From Closterium sp. Naga37s-1 (lineage: Eukaryota > Streptophyta > Zygnematophyceae > Desmidiales > Closteriaceae): a DNA stretch of 64,000 nucleotides. Each line of letters opens with the position of its first letter. The stretch's first letter is position 1. Of the stretch, positions 10,248 to 21,656 are shown one piece after another. Under the pieces are notes generated by a model. It worked only from the letters and a program-made list of their open reading frames with translations, was not told the origin of the DNA and made no database searches. The stretch covers positions 2,643,001 through 2,707,000 of the forward strand of contig CANJKZ010000108.1 in the NCBI GenBank assembly GCA_947471745.1, in the 5' to 3' direction. Made by a program: the position numbers and the translations under genes.

Positions 10248-12823
10248 GGAGCAGTCTCAGTCGCAGCAGCAGGAGAGAGTAGAGGAGGAGTCACAGCAGC
10301 ACCAGGAGAGAGCAGAGGAGGGGTCACGACTGCAGCAGGAGGTGCAGTTGCAACCGCAGCAGGAGAGAGTAGAGGAGGAGTCACGAGTGCAGCAGCAGGT
10401 GGAGTTGCAGTCGCAGCAGGAGAGGGTAGAGGAGGAGTCACGACCGCACCAGGAGAGGGTCGAGCAGGAGTCTCGCCCGCAGTAGCAGGTGCAGTTACAG
10501 ACACAACAGGAGAGAGTAGAGGAGTCACGACCGCAGCAGGAGAGGGTAGCAGAGGAGTTCCGGTCGCAGCAGCGAGTGCAGCAGCAGCCGCAGCAGGAGA
10601 GGGCAGAGGAGGAGCCACAGGAGCAGCAGCAGGGGCAGGTACCGTTGCAGCAAACGCCAGAGGAGGCGGAGCGGCGGCGACTGCGACTGCGAGACCTGCC
10701 CGACCCAGCACCTGCACGCTTGGTTCGTGGTCCCCTACCGTCCCCTCCTGTTCTCCCCGTCCAGTACCTGTCCTCGTCCCAGTGGACTCGTCGTTCTCCC
10801 CTTAGTCGAGCTGTGTCTCCAGAGCCCCGTCGGTCTCGTTACCGTGCAGCCGGTCCGTTTCACCTTGTTCTCCGCTCTCGTGTTCCATCTCCTCCGGTCC
10901 TTCCACAGCCTCCTGAGTCGTCCCTCACTGTACTTCACGACCCGTTGTCCGACTACCTCCGTGCCTCCCATCCCATCGTCTCCCGTGTCTTGTCCGCGTT
11001 GGTCACTCACCCGAATGCACCTCTGTCATCTGTCTCAGCTCTTGTTACCACTGTCGCTGGCTTTGCCTCTTCCCACCGCCTTGACTACGCCGCTCACCTG
11101 GTGAGTGGCCTTGCTCGTTCTCCGTCCTCTGGGGGTGCTCCTGTCTTTCCCTTGGAGGTCCTGGAGGACAGGCAGTTCGAGCTTGGTTTCCTTGCGGCCG
11201 TTGTTCCTCATCTCTGCGCCATGCTGCTTGCCCCTGAGGGGGATCCTGACGCCCTTGACATCCCGATCCCTCGCAATCACGCTGAGGCGGTCTTGGGACC
11301 CTGGGCTTCGTACTGGATAGCAGCTGAGGAGGCAAAGATGGCATCTTATAGGTCCACTGGCACCTACGTCGACGCCGTCCCACCACCTGGGACGAACATT
11401 GTCAGTGGCATGTGGCTCTACAAGGTGAAGCGGCCGCCTGGAGCACCACCGGTGTTCAAGGCGCGCTACGTGGCGAAAGGCTTCAGTCAGCGGGAGGGGG
11501 TCGACTTCTTCCAGACCTTCGCTCCCACCCCGAAGATGACCACTCTTCGGGTGTTGCTGCATATTGCAGCACAGCGCGACTACGAGTTGCACTCCTTAGA
11601 CTTCTCCACCGCGTTTCTTCAGGGGAGCCTGCACGAGCAGATCTGGCTGCGTCGTCCGCCTGGCTTCACTGGCACTTTCCCTCCTGGGACCCAGTGGCAG
11701 CTACGTCGACCGGTCTACGGCATGCGTCAGGCTCCCCGCGAGTGGCACGACACGCTACGTACGACTCTTGCAGCGCTTGACTTCTTTCCTTCGTCTGCCG
11801 ACCCGACGCTGTTCGTCCGCCGTGGCTCGACCCCGTTCTTTGTTCCGGTCTACGTTGACGACCTGGTCTTCGCCACTCCCGACCGACGCGCACTGGCCTC
11901 CGTGAAGGAGGAACTGCAGAGGAGACACACTTGCACTGACCTTGGTGAGCTGCAGCGCTACCTCGGCCTGCAGATCACCAGGGACAGGGCAGCTCGCACC
12001 ATTACGCTGACGCAGTCGCATATGGTCGAGCAGATCCTCACGCGGTTTCGCTTCCCGTTCTCCAAGGTACAGCCCACCCCTCTTGGTGTGGATCATGGGC
12101 TCACGGCTCCACCTTCGGACGAGCCATTTGAGTCCAGTGGTCCATATCCTGAGCTGGTGGGTTGTCTCATGTACCTGATGACCTGCACTCGCCCAGACCT
12201 AGCTTACCCTCTTAGCGTCCTTGCGCGCTTTGTTGCGCCTGGGAGACACCGACCTTCCCACTGGTACGCTCCTAAGAGGGTGGCGAAGTATGTGGCCAGG
12301 CATGGGACTTGTCCTTGGAGGGAAGCAGCCAGTTACACTTACAGGTTTCTCGGACTCGTCGTGGGCCGACGACGCTGAGTCGCTGCGGTCTACACAGGGT
12401 TACTGCTTCAGCCTTGGGACCGGAGCTGTTTCGTGGAGGTCAACTTGGGCGTCGTCCGTCTCTAGTTCCAGTTGTGAGGCAGAGGTGTACGCTGCGGCCA
12501 TGGCCGCCCAGGAGCTTCGCTGTCTGTCTTTCCTCCTCACCGACCTTGGTGAGCGGCCTCGCTCTCCCCCAGTCTTGTTCGCCGACAACAGGTCTGCTAT
12601 CCTGTTGTGCGAGGAGCCCCGACTGGTTGGGAAGGCGAAGCACATTCAGCTTCGTTACTTCCTTCTGCGAGAGTTGCAGCAGCGTGGCCAGGCACTCGTG
12701 CGACGTGTGGTCTCTGAGGCCAACACTGCAGATATCTTCACCAAGGCGTTGCCGCCTTGTGACCACCAGCGCTTCTGTACCCAGCTTGGCCTTGTGTCTT
12801 TTGGCCCTCACTTGCTTACGTAG
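6724..12823 (+). pseudogene. Element A: gag-pol polyprotein, broken
   Basis: Starts at ATG 6724 (MATVLEFDPEGRP), matching the start in element C. Gag domain at 6724-7540 (copia/UBN2 type, leading FPAWLRKLK). Gly-rich linker 7541-7685, Gln-rich linker 7700-7835, zinc knuckle 7937-8008 (C-x13-C-x3-H-x4-C). Protease near 8290 with DAGAS where relatives have DSGAS. Integrase HHCC near 8731 and D, D, E near 8938, 9130 and 9235, with GGKF in place of GGEF. Gly/Ala linker, then a polyGln/Glu linker. RT with KARYVAKGFSQ and YVDD near 11850. RNase H in 12300-12823. Lesions: +1 in a C run (7230-7240), a shift from an expanded CAGGT pentamer (8655-8684), TGA 8800, TAG 10198, TAG 10483, and an 8-bp deletion near 12300. 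Both TAGs fit CAG to TAG changes. Confidence 0.93.
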
Positions 12824-13152
12824 AGATGCTTTGTCTTGTACTCTTGCATCTCACTATATATCATATAGCTGTGTTTGTGACAGGCCTTGTGGCCCCTTGC
12901 TTTTGTAGAGATGCTTGTCATGCATGTCGTGTACTCTTGCATCTCTTATATCTGCTATATACATGCATGTGGACTGGCCTTGTGGCCTCTTGTTTGTTCT
13001 CGGACTGCGTGGTGATCTTGAGATCCACCCCGAGAGTTGTTTTGTTATTGTCCACTGGTCTTGTGACCGTTGCTTGTATGTGCTGACTGGTCCTGTGATC
13101 GTTGCTGTGTTTTGCTTTCCACAGGACTTCCGTCACCTAGACTATGGGGGTG
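12824..13152 (+). promoter_or_regulatory. Element A: 3' UTR with four hairpins and polypurine tract
   Basis: It carries four copies of the conserved 12-nt hairpin: GGCC-TTGT-GGCC at 12883-12894 and 12976-12987, GGTC-TTGT-GACC at 13057-13068, and GGTC-CTGT-GATC at 13089-13100. The polypurine tract CTATGGGGGTG abuts the 3' LTR. A pyrimidine-rich CTTTCCACAG before the tract resembles a splice acceptor, but nothing shows it is used. Confidence 0.75.
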
Positions 13153-13278
13153 TGTCAAGCTATAATTGTTATAGCTTCTATTGTTGGTCTAGGTGTATTT
13201 TCTACTTGTTGGGGTTAGGGTTAGGTTTCCTATATACTTGTTGTACTTTCCACTTCTAGTCATTCTTATTTCTTAACA
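13153..13278 (+). repeat. Element A: 3' LTR, 126 bp
   Basis: It matches the 5' LTR except for two substitutions near its start. It is followed by the second GCAAG target duplication (13279-13283). Confidence 0.93.
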
Positions 13279-14760
13279 GCAAGGCCGCCGGCCGCCGACC
13301 AACGGCAAGGCCGCCGACCGCCGACCAACGGCAAGGCCGCCGACCGCCGACCAACGGCAAGGCCGCCGGCCGCCGGCCGCCGACCAACGGCAAGGCCGTC
13401 GGCCGCCAACCAACGGCAAGGCCGCCGACCAACGGCAAGGCCGCCGGCCAACGGCAAGGCCGCCGGCCAACGGCAAGGCCGCCGACCCACGGCGAGGCCG
13501 CCGGCCGCCGGCCCACGGCGAGGCCGCCGGCCGCCGGCCCACGGCGAGGCCGCCGGCCGCCGACCCACGGCGAGGCCGCCGGCCGCCGACCCACGGCGAG
13601 GCCGCCGGCCGCCGACCCACGGCGAGGCCGCCGACCCACGGCGAGGCCGCCGGCCGCCGACCAACGGCAAGGCCGCCGGCCGCCCGCCGACAACCAACGG
13701 CAAGGCCGCCGGCCGCCGACCAACGGCAAGGCCGCCGGTCGCCGACCAACGGCAAGGCCGCCGGTCCCCAACCAACGGCAAGGCCGCCAGCCGCCGGCCA
13801 ACGGAAAGGCCGCCGGCCGCCGGCCGCCGACCAACGGCATCGCCGCCGGCCGCCGACCAATGGCAAGGCCGCCGGCCTCCGGCCAACGGCAAGGCCGCCG
13901 ACCAACGGCAAGGCCGCCGGCCAACGGCAAGGCCGCCGGCCGCCGACCAACGGCAAGGCCGCCGGCCGCCGGCCGCCGACCAACGGCAAGGCCCCCGGTC
14001 GCCGACCAACGGCAAGGCCGCCGTCCAACGGCAAGGCCGCCGGCCGCGCCGACCCACGGCGAGGCCGCCGGCCGCCGACCCACGGCGAGGCCGCCGGCCG
14101 CCGACCCACGGCGAGGCCGCCGGCCGCCGACCCACGGCGAGGCCGCCGGCCGCCGACCCACGGCGAGGCCGCCGGCCGCCGACCCACGGCGAGGCCGCCG
14201 GCCGCCGACCCACGGCGAGGCCGCCGGCCGCCGACCCACGGCGAGGCCGCCGGCCGCCGACCCACGGCGAGGCCGCCGGCCGCCGACCCACGGCGAGGCC
14301 GCCGGTGGCCGGCCGCCGACCCACGGCGAGGCCGCCGGTCGCCGACCAACGGCGAGGCCGCCGACCCACGGCGAGGCCGCCGGTCGCTGACCAACGGCGA
14401 GGCCGCCGGTCTCCGACCAACGGCGAGGCCGCCGGTCCCCGACCAACGGCGAGGCCGCCGGCCGCAGGCCGACGACCAACGGCAAGGCCGCCGGCCGCCG
14501 ACCAACGGCAAGGCCGCCGGCCGCCGAGCAACGGCAAGGCCGCCGGCCGCCGACCAACGGCAAGGCCGCCGGCCGCCGACCAACGGCATCGCCGCCGGCC
14601 AACGGCAAGGCCGCCGGCCAACGGCAAGGCCGCCGACCCACGGCAAGGCCGCCGGCCGCCGGCCAACGGCAAGGCCGCCGACCAACGGCAAGGCCGCCGG
14701 CCCCCGACCAACGACAAGGCCGCCGGCCGCCGGCCGCCGATCAACGGCAAGGCCGCCGGC
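13279..14760. repeat. GC-rich minisatellite, block 2
   Basis: Continuation of block 1 beyond element A. It includes a homogeneous run of about ten 26-bp units of the CCCACGGCGAG subtype around 14049-14300, alongside the CCAACGGCAAG subtype, so homogenisation is local. The last five bases CCGGC (14756-14760) are the target duplication of element B. There is no gene; long open frames on both strands follow from the lack of T on the plus strand. Confidence 0.95.
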
Positions 14761-14891
14761 TGTCAACATATATTTTATATGTGTTGTTTAGGTTAGTCTA
14801 GGTGTTACGTTTCTACTTACTTGCATGATTAGGGTTTGCTATATCTAGGGTTGTACTTCACATTTTCTATCAATTCATTCTTATCGTAACA
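14761..14891 (+). repeat. Element B: 5' LTR, 131 bp
   Basis: It begins TGTCAACATATATTTTATA and ends ATCGTAACA. It contains GATTAGGGTTTGC, an exact telo-box-like TTAGGGTTT. The first 22 or so bases match the LTR of element C, after which the two diverge. Confidence 0.93.
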
Positions 14892-16278
14892 TGGTATAGA
14901 GCTAGGTTTCCCTTAGGCGATTTTTCCCCTAGGCGATTTTTTTCCCTTGGGCGAAATTTCTCTCGATAGTCTATGGGCCCACCACCCGCGCGCCTCGTAG
15001 CGACCCATAGCCCGAAGCGCCCTGCCCCGTAGAGCCCGAGTAGGTCGCGCCCCCCCATCGACATCGCGCGTCACCCGTTTCTGCCCTGCGCCCCACCCGT
15101 TTTTGCCGTGCGTCACTCGTTTTCTGCCCCGCGCCCCACTCGTTTTACCCCGCGCGTTTCCCCCCAGCCCTCTAGCGCGCAGCAGACGAACGCGCGTAGC
15201 TGCGCGCGCAGCCTTAGTCGCACCCGCAGCTTCGCGCTAGTACGTCGCGGCCGCGCGCACGTGCAGCCCACCGTCTTAACCGCCCCCCAGACCTGAAAAC
15301 CCGCCATTACAGACCTGAAAACCGCCGCCGAACTTGGAAACCCGCCGCCCCAGACCTGAAAACCGCCGCCCCAGACCTGACAACCGCCGCCCCACCTGGA
15401 AACCTGCTGCCCCACCCGTTCCAGGCACCTCACCCGGGATCAGCCGCCCCACCCAGTCCTCTCCACCGCATTGAACCGCACAGAACTGCACATAACTGCA
15501 CAGAACCGCACAGAACCGCCGCCTTAACAGCTTCCCCACCTGAAAACCACCGCCCCAGACCTGACAACCGCCGCCCCACCTGGAAACCTGCTGCCCCACC
15601 CGTTCCAGGCACCTCACCCGGAATCAGCTGCCCCACCCAGTCCTCTCCACCGCATTGAACCTCACAGAACCGCACAGTACTGCACATAACCGCACAGAAC
15701 TGCACAGAACCGCCGCCTCACCCGTAGCCCGCTGCCTTAACAGCTTCCCCACCTGAAACCTGCCTCCCCACGACCTACCACACCCGCCGTCAGTAGCCCC
15801 AGCCGATTACACTGCCGCCAGCTACACCAGCAGCAGCATAGGCTGCCCCCAGCGCACCAGCAGCAACGTAGGCTGCCCCCAGCAGAACCAGCAGAACCAG
15901 CAGAACCAGCAGAACCAGCAGAACCAGCAGAACCAGCAGAACCAGCAGAACCAGCAGAACCAGCAGAACCAGCAGAACCAGCAGAACCAGCAGAACCAGC
16001 AGAACCAGCAGAACCAGCAGCAGCATAGGCTGCCCCCAGCGAACCAGCAGCAGCATAGGCTGCCCCCAGCGCACCAGCAGCAGCTTAGGCTACCGCCAGC
16101 GCACCAGCAGCAGCTTAGGCAACTGCCTGCGCACTAGCAGCAGCATTGGCTGCCCCCTGGAGAACCAGTAGCAGCCTAGGCTGCCTCTCAGCAGAACCAG
16201 AAGCAGCACAGGCTGCCCCCAGCGCACCAGCAGCAGCTTAGGCTGCCCTCAGCAGAACCAGTAGCAGCATAGGCTCAC
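14892..16278 (+). promoter_or_regulatory. Element B: primer-binding site and repeat-filled leader
   Basis: PBS TGGTATAGAGCT at 14892-14903. The palindrome TGGGCCCA lies at 14974-14981, and the flanking CTATGGG can pair with CCCATAG 26 nt downstream. Repeats replace the place where gag lies in A and C: GACCTGAAAACC-type units (15290-15400), a direct duplication of roughly 190 bp (about 15405-15530 against 15594-15720), about fifteen copies of the 9-mer CAGCAGAAC (15880-16020), then units of CAGCAGCATAGGCTGCC (to 16275). I see no gag-like protein in any frame. Confidence 0.8.
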
Positions 16279-18659
16279 ATGGCATGTACTAGGGTTCTAC
16301 AGCAGCAGGGCCAGCCGCAGCACTCCCGTCAGTTGGGGCCTGCGGGTCCAAAGTGTGGCGCCCCCAGCAGTGGCTCAGCTAGCAGTGGGCGAGACGTCGG
16401 CCCCTGCGGGTACCGGGCCCTGACAGGCCCTGGTGCTGGCACTACCTGCTGGAGTCCTGACCACACTGCGTCCAGCTGCTACCGTCGACTCGACGACCTC
16501 CACCGTGAGCGTTTTGGTCCTCACGCTATTACACCGCACTGGCCTTCGCGCCTTCGCCAGCGCACTACTGCACCAGTTGAGTCTCACCTGCCTGGTCTAG
16601 GACCCTTTCCGGCTGCACGAGTAGAGACCTGTGTTTCCAGTCTTGGTGCGTGTGTTGTTTCCAGTCCCGGCGCCTCTGAGGGTCTTTGTGTAGAAGCTGC
16701 AGCTACCACTAGTCTAGCACTAGCCTTTGTAGCTGGTTCGGGTGCGACCCCACAGACTGCACAGCTTTCCTTCACCCTAGATTCTGGAGCGTCCAGCTGT
16801 TTCTTTCGTGACTGTACCGACCTCACACCACTGCGCACTCCAGTCACTGTCGCCTTGGCTGACCCCTCTGTGGGACGTGTAGTTGCTAGCAGCACCACCA
16901 CTCTTCCGTGTCCGGCGGCTCCCTCAGGTTTTCTTACAGGTTACTACACCCCCTCGTTCTCTAGGAACTTGGTGGGTGTCAGTCACCTTCACGACCTAGG
17001 CGTAGTCACTACTTTCCCACTGGACGAGCCTGTTGCCTCCTGCACTGTCGGTGCCACTGGGGCGCCCCTGGCCACATTCCACAGAGAGCCGGGATCTGGT
17101 CTGTACTCACTACACACTGGGTCCCACCACACTGAGTCGGGTCAGGTCAGGTCAGGTCAGGTAGCTGCTGTGTCGTGTGACTGTCGGTCCCTCACCCACC
17201 CGTCGGTCCTCTGGCACCACCGTCTAGGTCACCCGTCGTTCCCGCGTCTCAGTAGGATGGCACGTTACCGTCTGGTCTCAGGTCTCCCAGGGTCGCTTGC
17301 ACCGCTTCCCCGCTCGCCTGCGCCGCTGTGCACTCCTTGCGTCGAGGGTCGGCAGCGCGCTGCCCCTCACTCCTCCTCGTTCCCCCCCACCACGGCTCCC
17401 TTCGAGACCCTGCACTTGGACGGCTGGGGCCCCTCTCCGGTCCTTGGCCCACGTCAGGAGCGCTACTTCCTGATTGTGGTGGACGACTACTCCCGCTACA
17501 CCACGGTTTTCCCCTTGCGACGGAAGGCCGACGTGCCTACCGTCCTCGAGCCGTGGCTACTAGCGTGGGGTGGCGCCCAGGGCCTGTGTGGGCTTCGCCT
17601 ACACTCGGACCGTGGTGGTGAGTTTTCTTCCACTCGCCTGGAGACGTTCTGTCAGGGTCGGGGGATCATCCAGTCTTACACGCTACCAGCATCACCGCAG
17701 CAGAACGGGGTAGCCGAGCGACGCATCGGCCTGGTCATGGAGGTTGCCCGGACCTCCATGTGCCATGCCGGTGCCCCCCAGTTCTTGTGGCCCCAGGCAG
17801 TCCGCTACGCCGCGCACCAGCTGAACCTGTGGCCCAGTGACGCACGGCCAAGGGTGACGCCGGTCTCCCTTTGGACAGGTTCTCCGGGCGTAGCAGCTGA
17901 CTTCCGCGTCTGGGGTTGTCTGGCTCACGTTCGCGCCCCTGGCGCGAACAAGTTGTCTCCGCGCACTCGTGCCTGCGTCTTTCTTGGCTTCCCTTTGGAC
18001 GCCTCCGGCTGGGTGTTCTACGACCCGGTCACCTACCAGTTCTTCGCTTCGCAGGACGTCACGTTCGACGAGTCTGTCTGTTACTACAGGAGTCGCCCCC
18101 ACCGAGGTACTCAGGCCTTTTCCCCCCCGCTGTTCCTCACCCTTGAGCCCCCACCAGTCGCCCCGGTAGCCCCCCCCCCTTCGCGTCCTGCCCCGTCAGG
18201 TGTGTCGCACGTCACTCCGCAGTCTTCCCCCCCGCAGCGTCCAGTCCCTGTCGTGTCTGGGGGTGCGGGAGGTGCAGTTGCGGAGGGTGAGGGTACTGGG
18301 GCTGCAGGAGCTGGTGGTGTCGGCTCTGGGGGTGCAGGGGTTGTGGGCGTGGAGGTCACTCCTGTGGAGGACACGGCAGCCTCGACTCGGCGGCCTCGCC
18401 CTGCCTCACCCCCTGGCTTCCCGTCCGTCCCGCAGTTTCCTCCTCCTTCTCTGCGGTCGGTTGCTGCGGAGCCTGGGGGTGTTCCTGCGGGAGGTACTGG
18501 AGGCCCCGGGGGTGTCGGTGGTGGAGGTGCTGGTTCTGGGGGTGCTGGTGCTGGAGGCACTGGCACTGTGGCGCCTACACCGCGCACTGTACGTTTCCTG
18601 ACCCGTGAGCAGCGTCTCCTCCGGTTGGAGAGGTAGGAGCGTGAGCGATTTGAGAGGGC

Positions 18660-18718
<59 letters not shown>

Positions 18719-21309
18719 GAGTAGAGGAGGAGTCACAGCAGCAGCACGAGAGGGTAGCGCAGGAGTCCCGGTCGCAGCAGCGGGTGCAACTGCAGCCGCA
18801 GCAGGAGAGGGTAGAGGAGGAGTCACGGCCGCACCAGGAGAGGGTAGAGCAGGAGTCCCGCCCGCAGCAGCAGGTGCAGTTACAGACACAGCAGGAGAGA
18901 GTAGAGGAGCAGTCACGGCCGCATCAGGAGAGGGTAGAGCAGGAGTCCCACCCGCAGCAGCAGGTGCAGTTCCAGACGCAGCAGGAGAGAGTAGAGGAGG
19001 AGTCACGGCAGCAGCAGGAGAGGGTAGTGCAGGAGTCCCGGTCGCAGCAGCGGGTACAGCTGCAGCCGCAGCAGGAGAGGGCAGAGGCGGAGCCACAGGA
19101 GCAGCAGCAGGGGCCGGTACCGTCGCAGCAGACGCCAGAGGAGGCGGAGCAGCAGCGACTGCGACTACGCGACCTCCCCGACCCAGCACCTGCACGCTTT
19201 GTTCGTGGTCCCCTGTCGTCCCCTCCTGTTCCACCAGTTGAGTCCCTTTCCTCCTCCCAGTGGACTCGTCGTCCTCCCCTCAGTCGTGCTGTGTCTCCAC
19301 AGCCCCGTCGGTCCCGTTACCGTGCAGACGGTCCGTTTCACCTTGTTCTCCGCTCTCGTGTTCCACCTCCTCCTGTCCTTCCACAGCCCCCTGAGTCGTC
19401 CCTCACTGTGCTTCACGACCCGTTGTCCGACTACCTCCGTGCCTCCCGTCCTGTCGTCTCCCGTGTTTTGTCCGCGTTGGTCACTCACCCGACTGCACCT
19501 CTGTCGTCTGTCTCAGCACTTGTTACCACTGTCTCTGGCTTTGCCTCTTCCCACCGCCTTGACTACGCCGCTCACTTGGTGAGTGGCCCTGCACGTTCTC
19601 CGTCCTCTGGGGGTGCTCCTGTCTTTCCCCTGGAGGTCGTAGAGGACAGGCAGTTCGAGCTTGGTTTTCTTGCGGCCGCTGTTCCTCATCTCTGCGCCAT
19701 GCTGCTTGCCCCTGAGGGGGATCCAGACGCCCTTGACATTCCGATCCCTCGCACTCACGCCGAGGCGGTCTCGGGACCCTGGGCTTCGTACTGGATAGCA
19801 GCTGAGGAGGCAGAGATGGCATCTTATAGGTCCACAGGCACTTACGTCGACGCAGTCCCACCACTTGGGACGAATGTCGTCAGTGGCCGATGGCTCTACA
19901 AGGTGAAGCGGCCGCCTGGATCACCACCTGTGTTCAAGGCACGCTATGTTGCGAGAGGCTTCAGTCAGCGAGAGGGGGTGGACTTCTTCCAGACCTTCGC
20001 TCCCACCCCGAAGATGAGTACTCTTCGGGTGTTGCTGCATATTGCAGCCCAGCGCGACTACGAGTTGCACTCCTTGGACTTTTCCACCGCGTTCCTTCAG
20101 GGGAGCCTGCACGAGCAGATCTGGCTGCGTCGCCCGCCTGGCTTCACTGGCTCTTTCCCACCTGGGACCCAGTGGCAGCTGCGTCGACCAGTCTACGGCC
20201 TGCGTCAGGCCCCACGTGAGTGGCACGACACACTTCGCTCGACCCTTGCAGCTCTTGACTTCTTTCCGTCGTCTGCTGACCCGTCACTGTTCGTTCGCCG
20301 TGGCTCGACCCCGTTCTTTGTCCTGGTCTACGTCGACGACCTAGTGTTCGCCACTCCCGACCGACGCGCGCTGGCCTCCGTGAAGGAGGAACTGCAGAGG
20401 AGACACACATGCACTGACCTTGGTGAGCTGCAGCACTACCTTGGCCTGCAGATCACCAGGGACAGGGCAGCTCGCACCATTACGCTGACTCAGTCGCATA
20501 TGGTCGAGCAGATCCTCACGCGGTTTCGCTTCCCGTTCTCCAAGGTACAGCTCACCCCTCTTGGTGTGGATCATGGGCTCACGGCTCCACCTTCGGACGA
20601 GTCATTTGAGTCCAGTGGTCCATATCCTGAGCTGGTGGGTTGTCTCATGTACCTGATGACCTGTACTCGCCCAGACCTAGCTTACCCTCTTAGCGTCCTT
20701 GCGCGCTTTGTTGCGCCTGGGAGACACCGACCTTCCCACTGGTACGCTGCTAAGAGGGTGGCGAAGTATGTGGCGAGTACATCAGGCATGGGACTTGTCC
20801 TTGGAGGGAAGCAGCCAGTTACACTCACAGGTTACTCGGACTCGTCGTGGGCCGACGACGCGGAGACGCGTCGGTCTACACAGGGGTACTCCTTTAGCCT
20901 CGGGGCAGGTGCTGTTTCGTGGCGGTCGACTCGGGCGTCGTCTGTCGCCGGTTCCAGCTGTGAGGCAGAGGTGTACGCTGCGGCCATGGCCGCTCAGGAG
21001 CTTCGCTGGCTGTCTTTCCTTCTCACCGACCTTGGTGAGCGGCCTCGCTCTCCCCCAGTCTTGTTCGCCGACAACAGGTCTGCTGTCCTGTTGTGTGAGG
21101 AGCCCCGACTGGTTGGGAAGGCGAAGCACATCCAGCTTCGTTACTTCCTTCTGCGTGAGTTGCAGCAGCGTGGACAGGCACTCGTTCGACGTGTGGTCTC
21201 TGAGGCAAACACGGCAGATATCTTCACCAAGGCGTTGCCGCCTTGTGACCACCAGCGTTTCTGCACCCAGCTTGGCCTTGTGCCTGCCCGTCCTCACTTG
21301 CTTGCTTAG
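16279..21309 (+). pseudogene. Element B: gag-less pol polyprotein with one in-frame stop
   Basis: The start at ATG 16279 (MACTRVLQQQ) is shared with copy B'. After a short Gln stretch comes the zinc knuckle C-x13-C-x4-H-x4-C (16405-16475). Protease with DSGAS near 16780. Integrase HHCC near 17215 with C-x2-C near 17335, then D near 17415 (HLDGWG, where relatives read DVWG), D near 17605 and E near 17715. Gly/Ala-rich linker, then polyGln with repeated QERVEEES-type units (18660-19080). RT with KARYVARGFSQ and YVDD near 20330. RNase H with SDSSWADD near 20840, CEAEVYA near 20960, ADNRSA near 21068 and ANTADIFTKAL near 21205. The frame is continuous for 1,677 codons except TAG at 18634-18636 (a GAG to TAG change). 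It is the least damaged copy with both ends in the window. Confidence 0.93.
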
Positions 21310-21525
21310 AGATGCCTTGTTCTGCATGTCTTGTACTCTTGCATCTCTTTATATTTGCTATATACCTGCATGTGGACTGGCCTTGTGGCCTCTTGCTTGC
21401 TCTCGGAGTGTGTGGTGACTTTGAGCTCCACCCTGAGATTTGTCTTGTTCTTGTAGACTGGTCTTGTGACCGTTGCTTGCTCTTGTTGTTTCTACAGGAC
21501 TTCCGTCACCTAGACTATGGGGGTG
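21310..21525 (+). promoter_or_regulatory. Element B: 3' UTR with two hairpins and polypurine tract
   Basis: GGCC-TTGT-GGCC at 21379-21390 and GGTC-TTGT-GACC at 21460-21471, the two co-varying forms of the same hairpin. The polypurine tract CTATGGGGGTG (21515-21525) abuts the LTR. Confidence 0.78.
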
Positions 21526-21656
21526 TGTCAACATATATTTTATATGTGTTGTTTAGGTTAGTCTAGGTGTTACGTTTCTACTTACTTGCATGATTAGGGT
21601 TTGCTATATCTAGGGTTGTACTTCACATTTTCTATCAATTCATTCTTATCGTAACA
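21526..21656 (+). repeat. Element B: 3' LTR, 131 bp
   Basis: It appears identical to the 5' LTR. It is followed by the second CCGGC copy (21657-21661). Confidence 0.93.

Larger units (their letters stand above)
5695..13278 (+). mobile_element. Element A: full-length Ty1-copia retrotransposon
   Basis: It has two 126-bp LTRs (5695-5820 and 13153-13278) with two differences by eye, a PBS, a GC-rich leader, a gag-pol region in copia order (gag, protease, integrase, RT, RNase H), a polypurine tract, and a perfect 5-bp target duplication GCAAG (5690-5694 and 13279-13283). It sits inside the minisatellite, and removing it rejoins blocks 1 and 2. Gag-pol is interrupted by three frameshifts and three stops, so this copy is defective. 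Two LTR differences in 126 bp point to a fairly recent insertion. Confidence 0.95.
14761..21656 (+). mobile_element. Element B: young Ty1-copia element lacking gag
   Basis: The 131-bp LTRs at 14761-14891 and 21526-21656 look identical, and the element is flanked by CCGGC (14756-14760 and 21657-21661). It has a PBS, a long repetitive leader, an almost intact frame (zinc knuckle, protease, integrase, RT, RNase H) with one stop, a 3' UTR with hairpins, and a polypurine tract. The N-terminal gag domain seen in A and C is missing, as in the related copy B'. Identical LTRs imply very recent insertion, so the element was probably mobilised with gag supplied by another copy. Confidence 0.95.

Noticed and set aside
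13120..13152. Splice acceptor before the polypurine tract (TTTCCACAG, TTTCTACAG)
   Set aside because: The motif is present in several elements, but no matching donor or exon can be argued from sequence alone, so it is only mentioned in the 3' UTR entry.
5695..13278. Chromodomain or other targeting domain in integrase that could explain insertion in the array
   Set aside because: The region after the integrase core is low-complexity Gly/Ala/Pro and polyGln. I see no chromodomain-like motif, and copia integrases usually lack one.
15790..16074. Leu/Val-repeat membrane-like protein opposite the leader of element B
   Set aside because: It is the reverse reading of CAGCAGAAC units. The matching region in B' has different unit numbers, so it is not a conserved protein.
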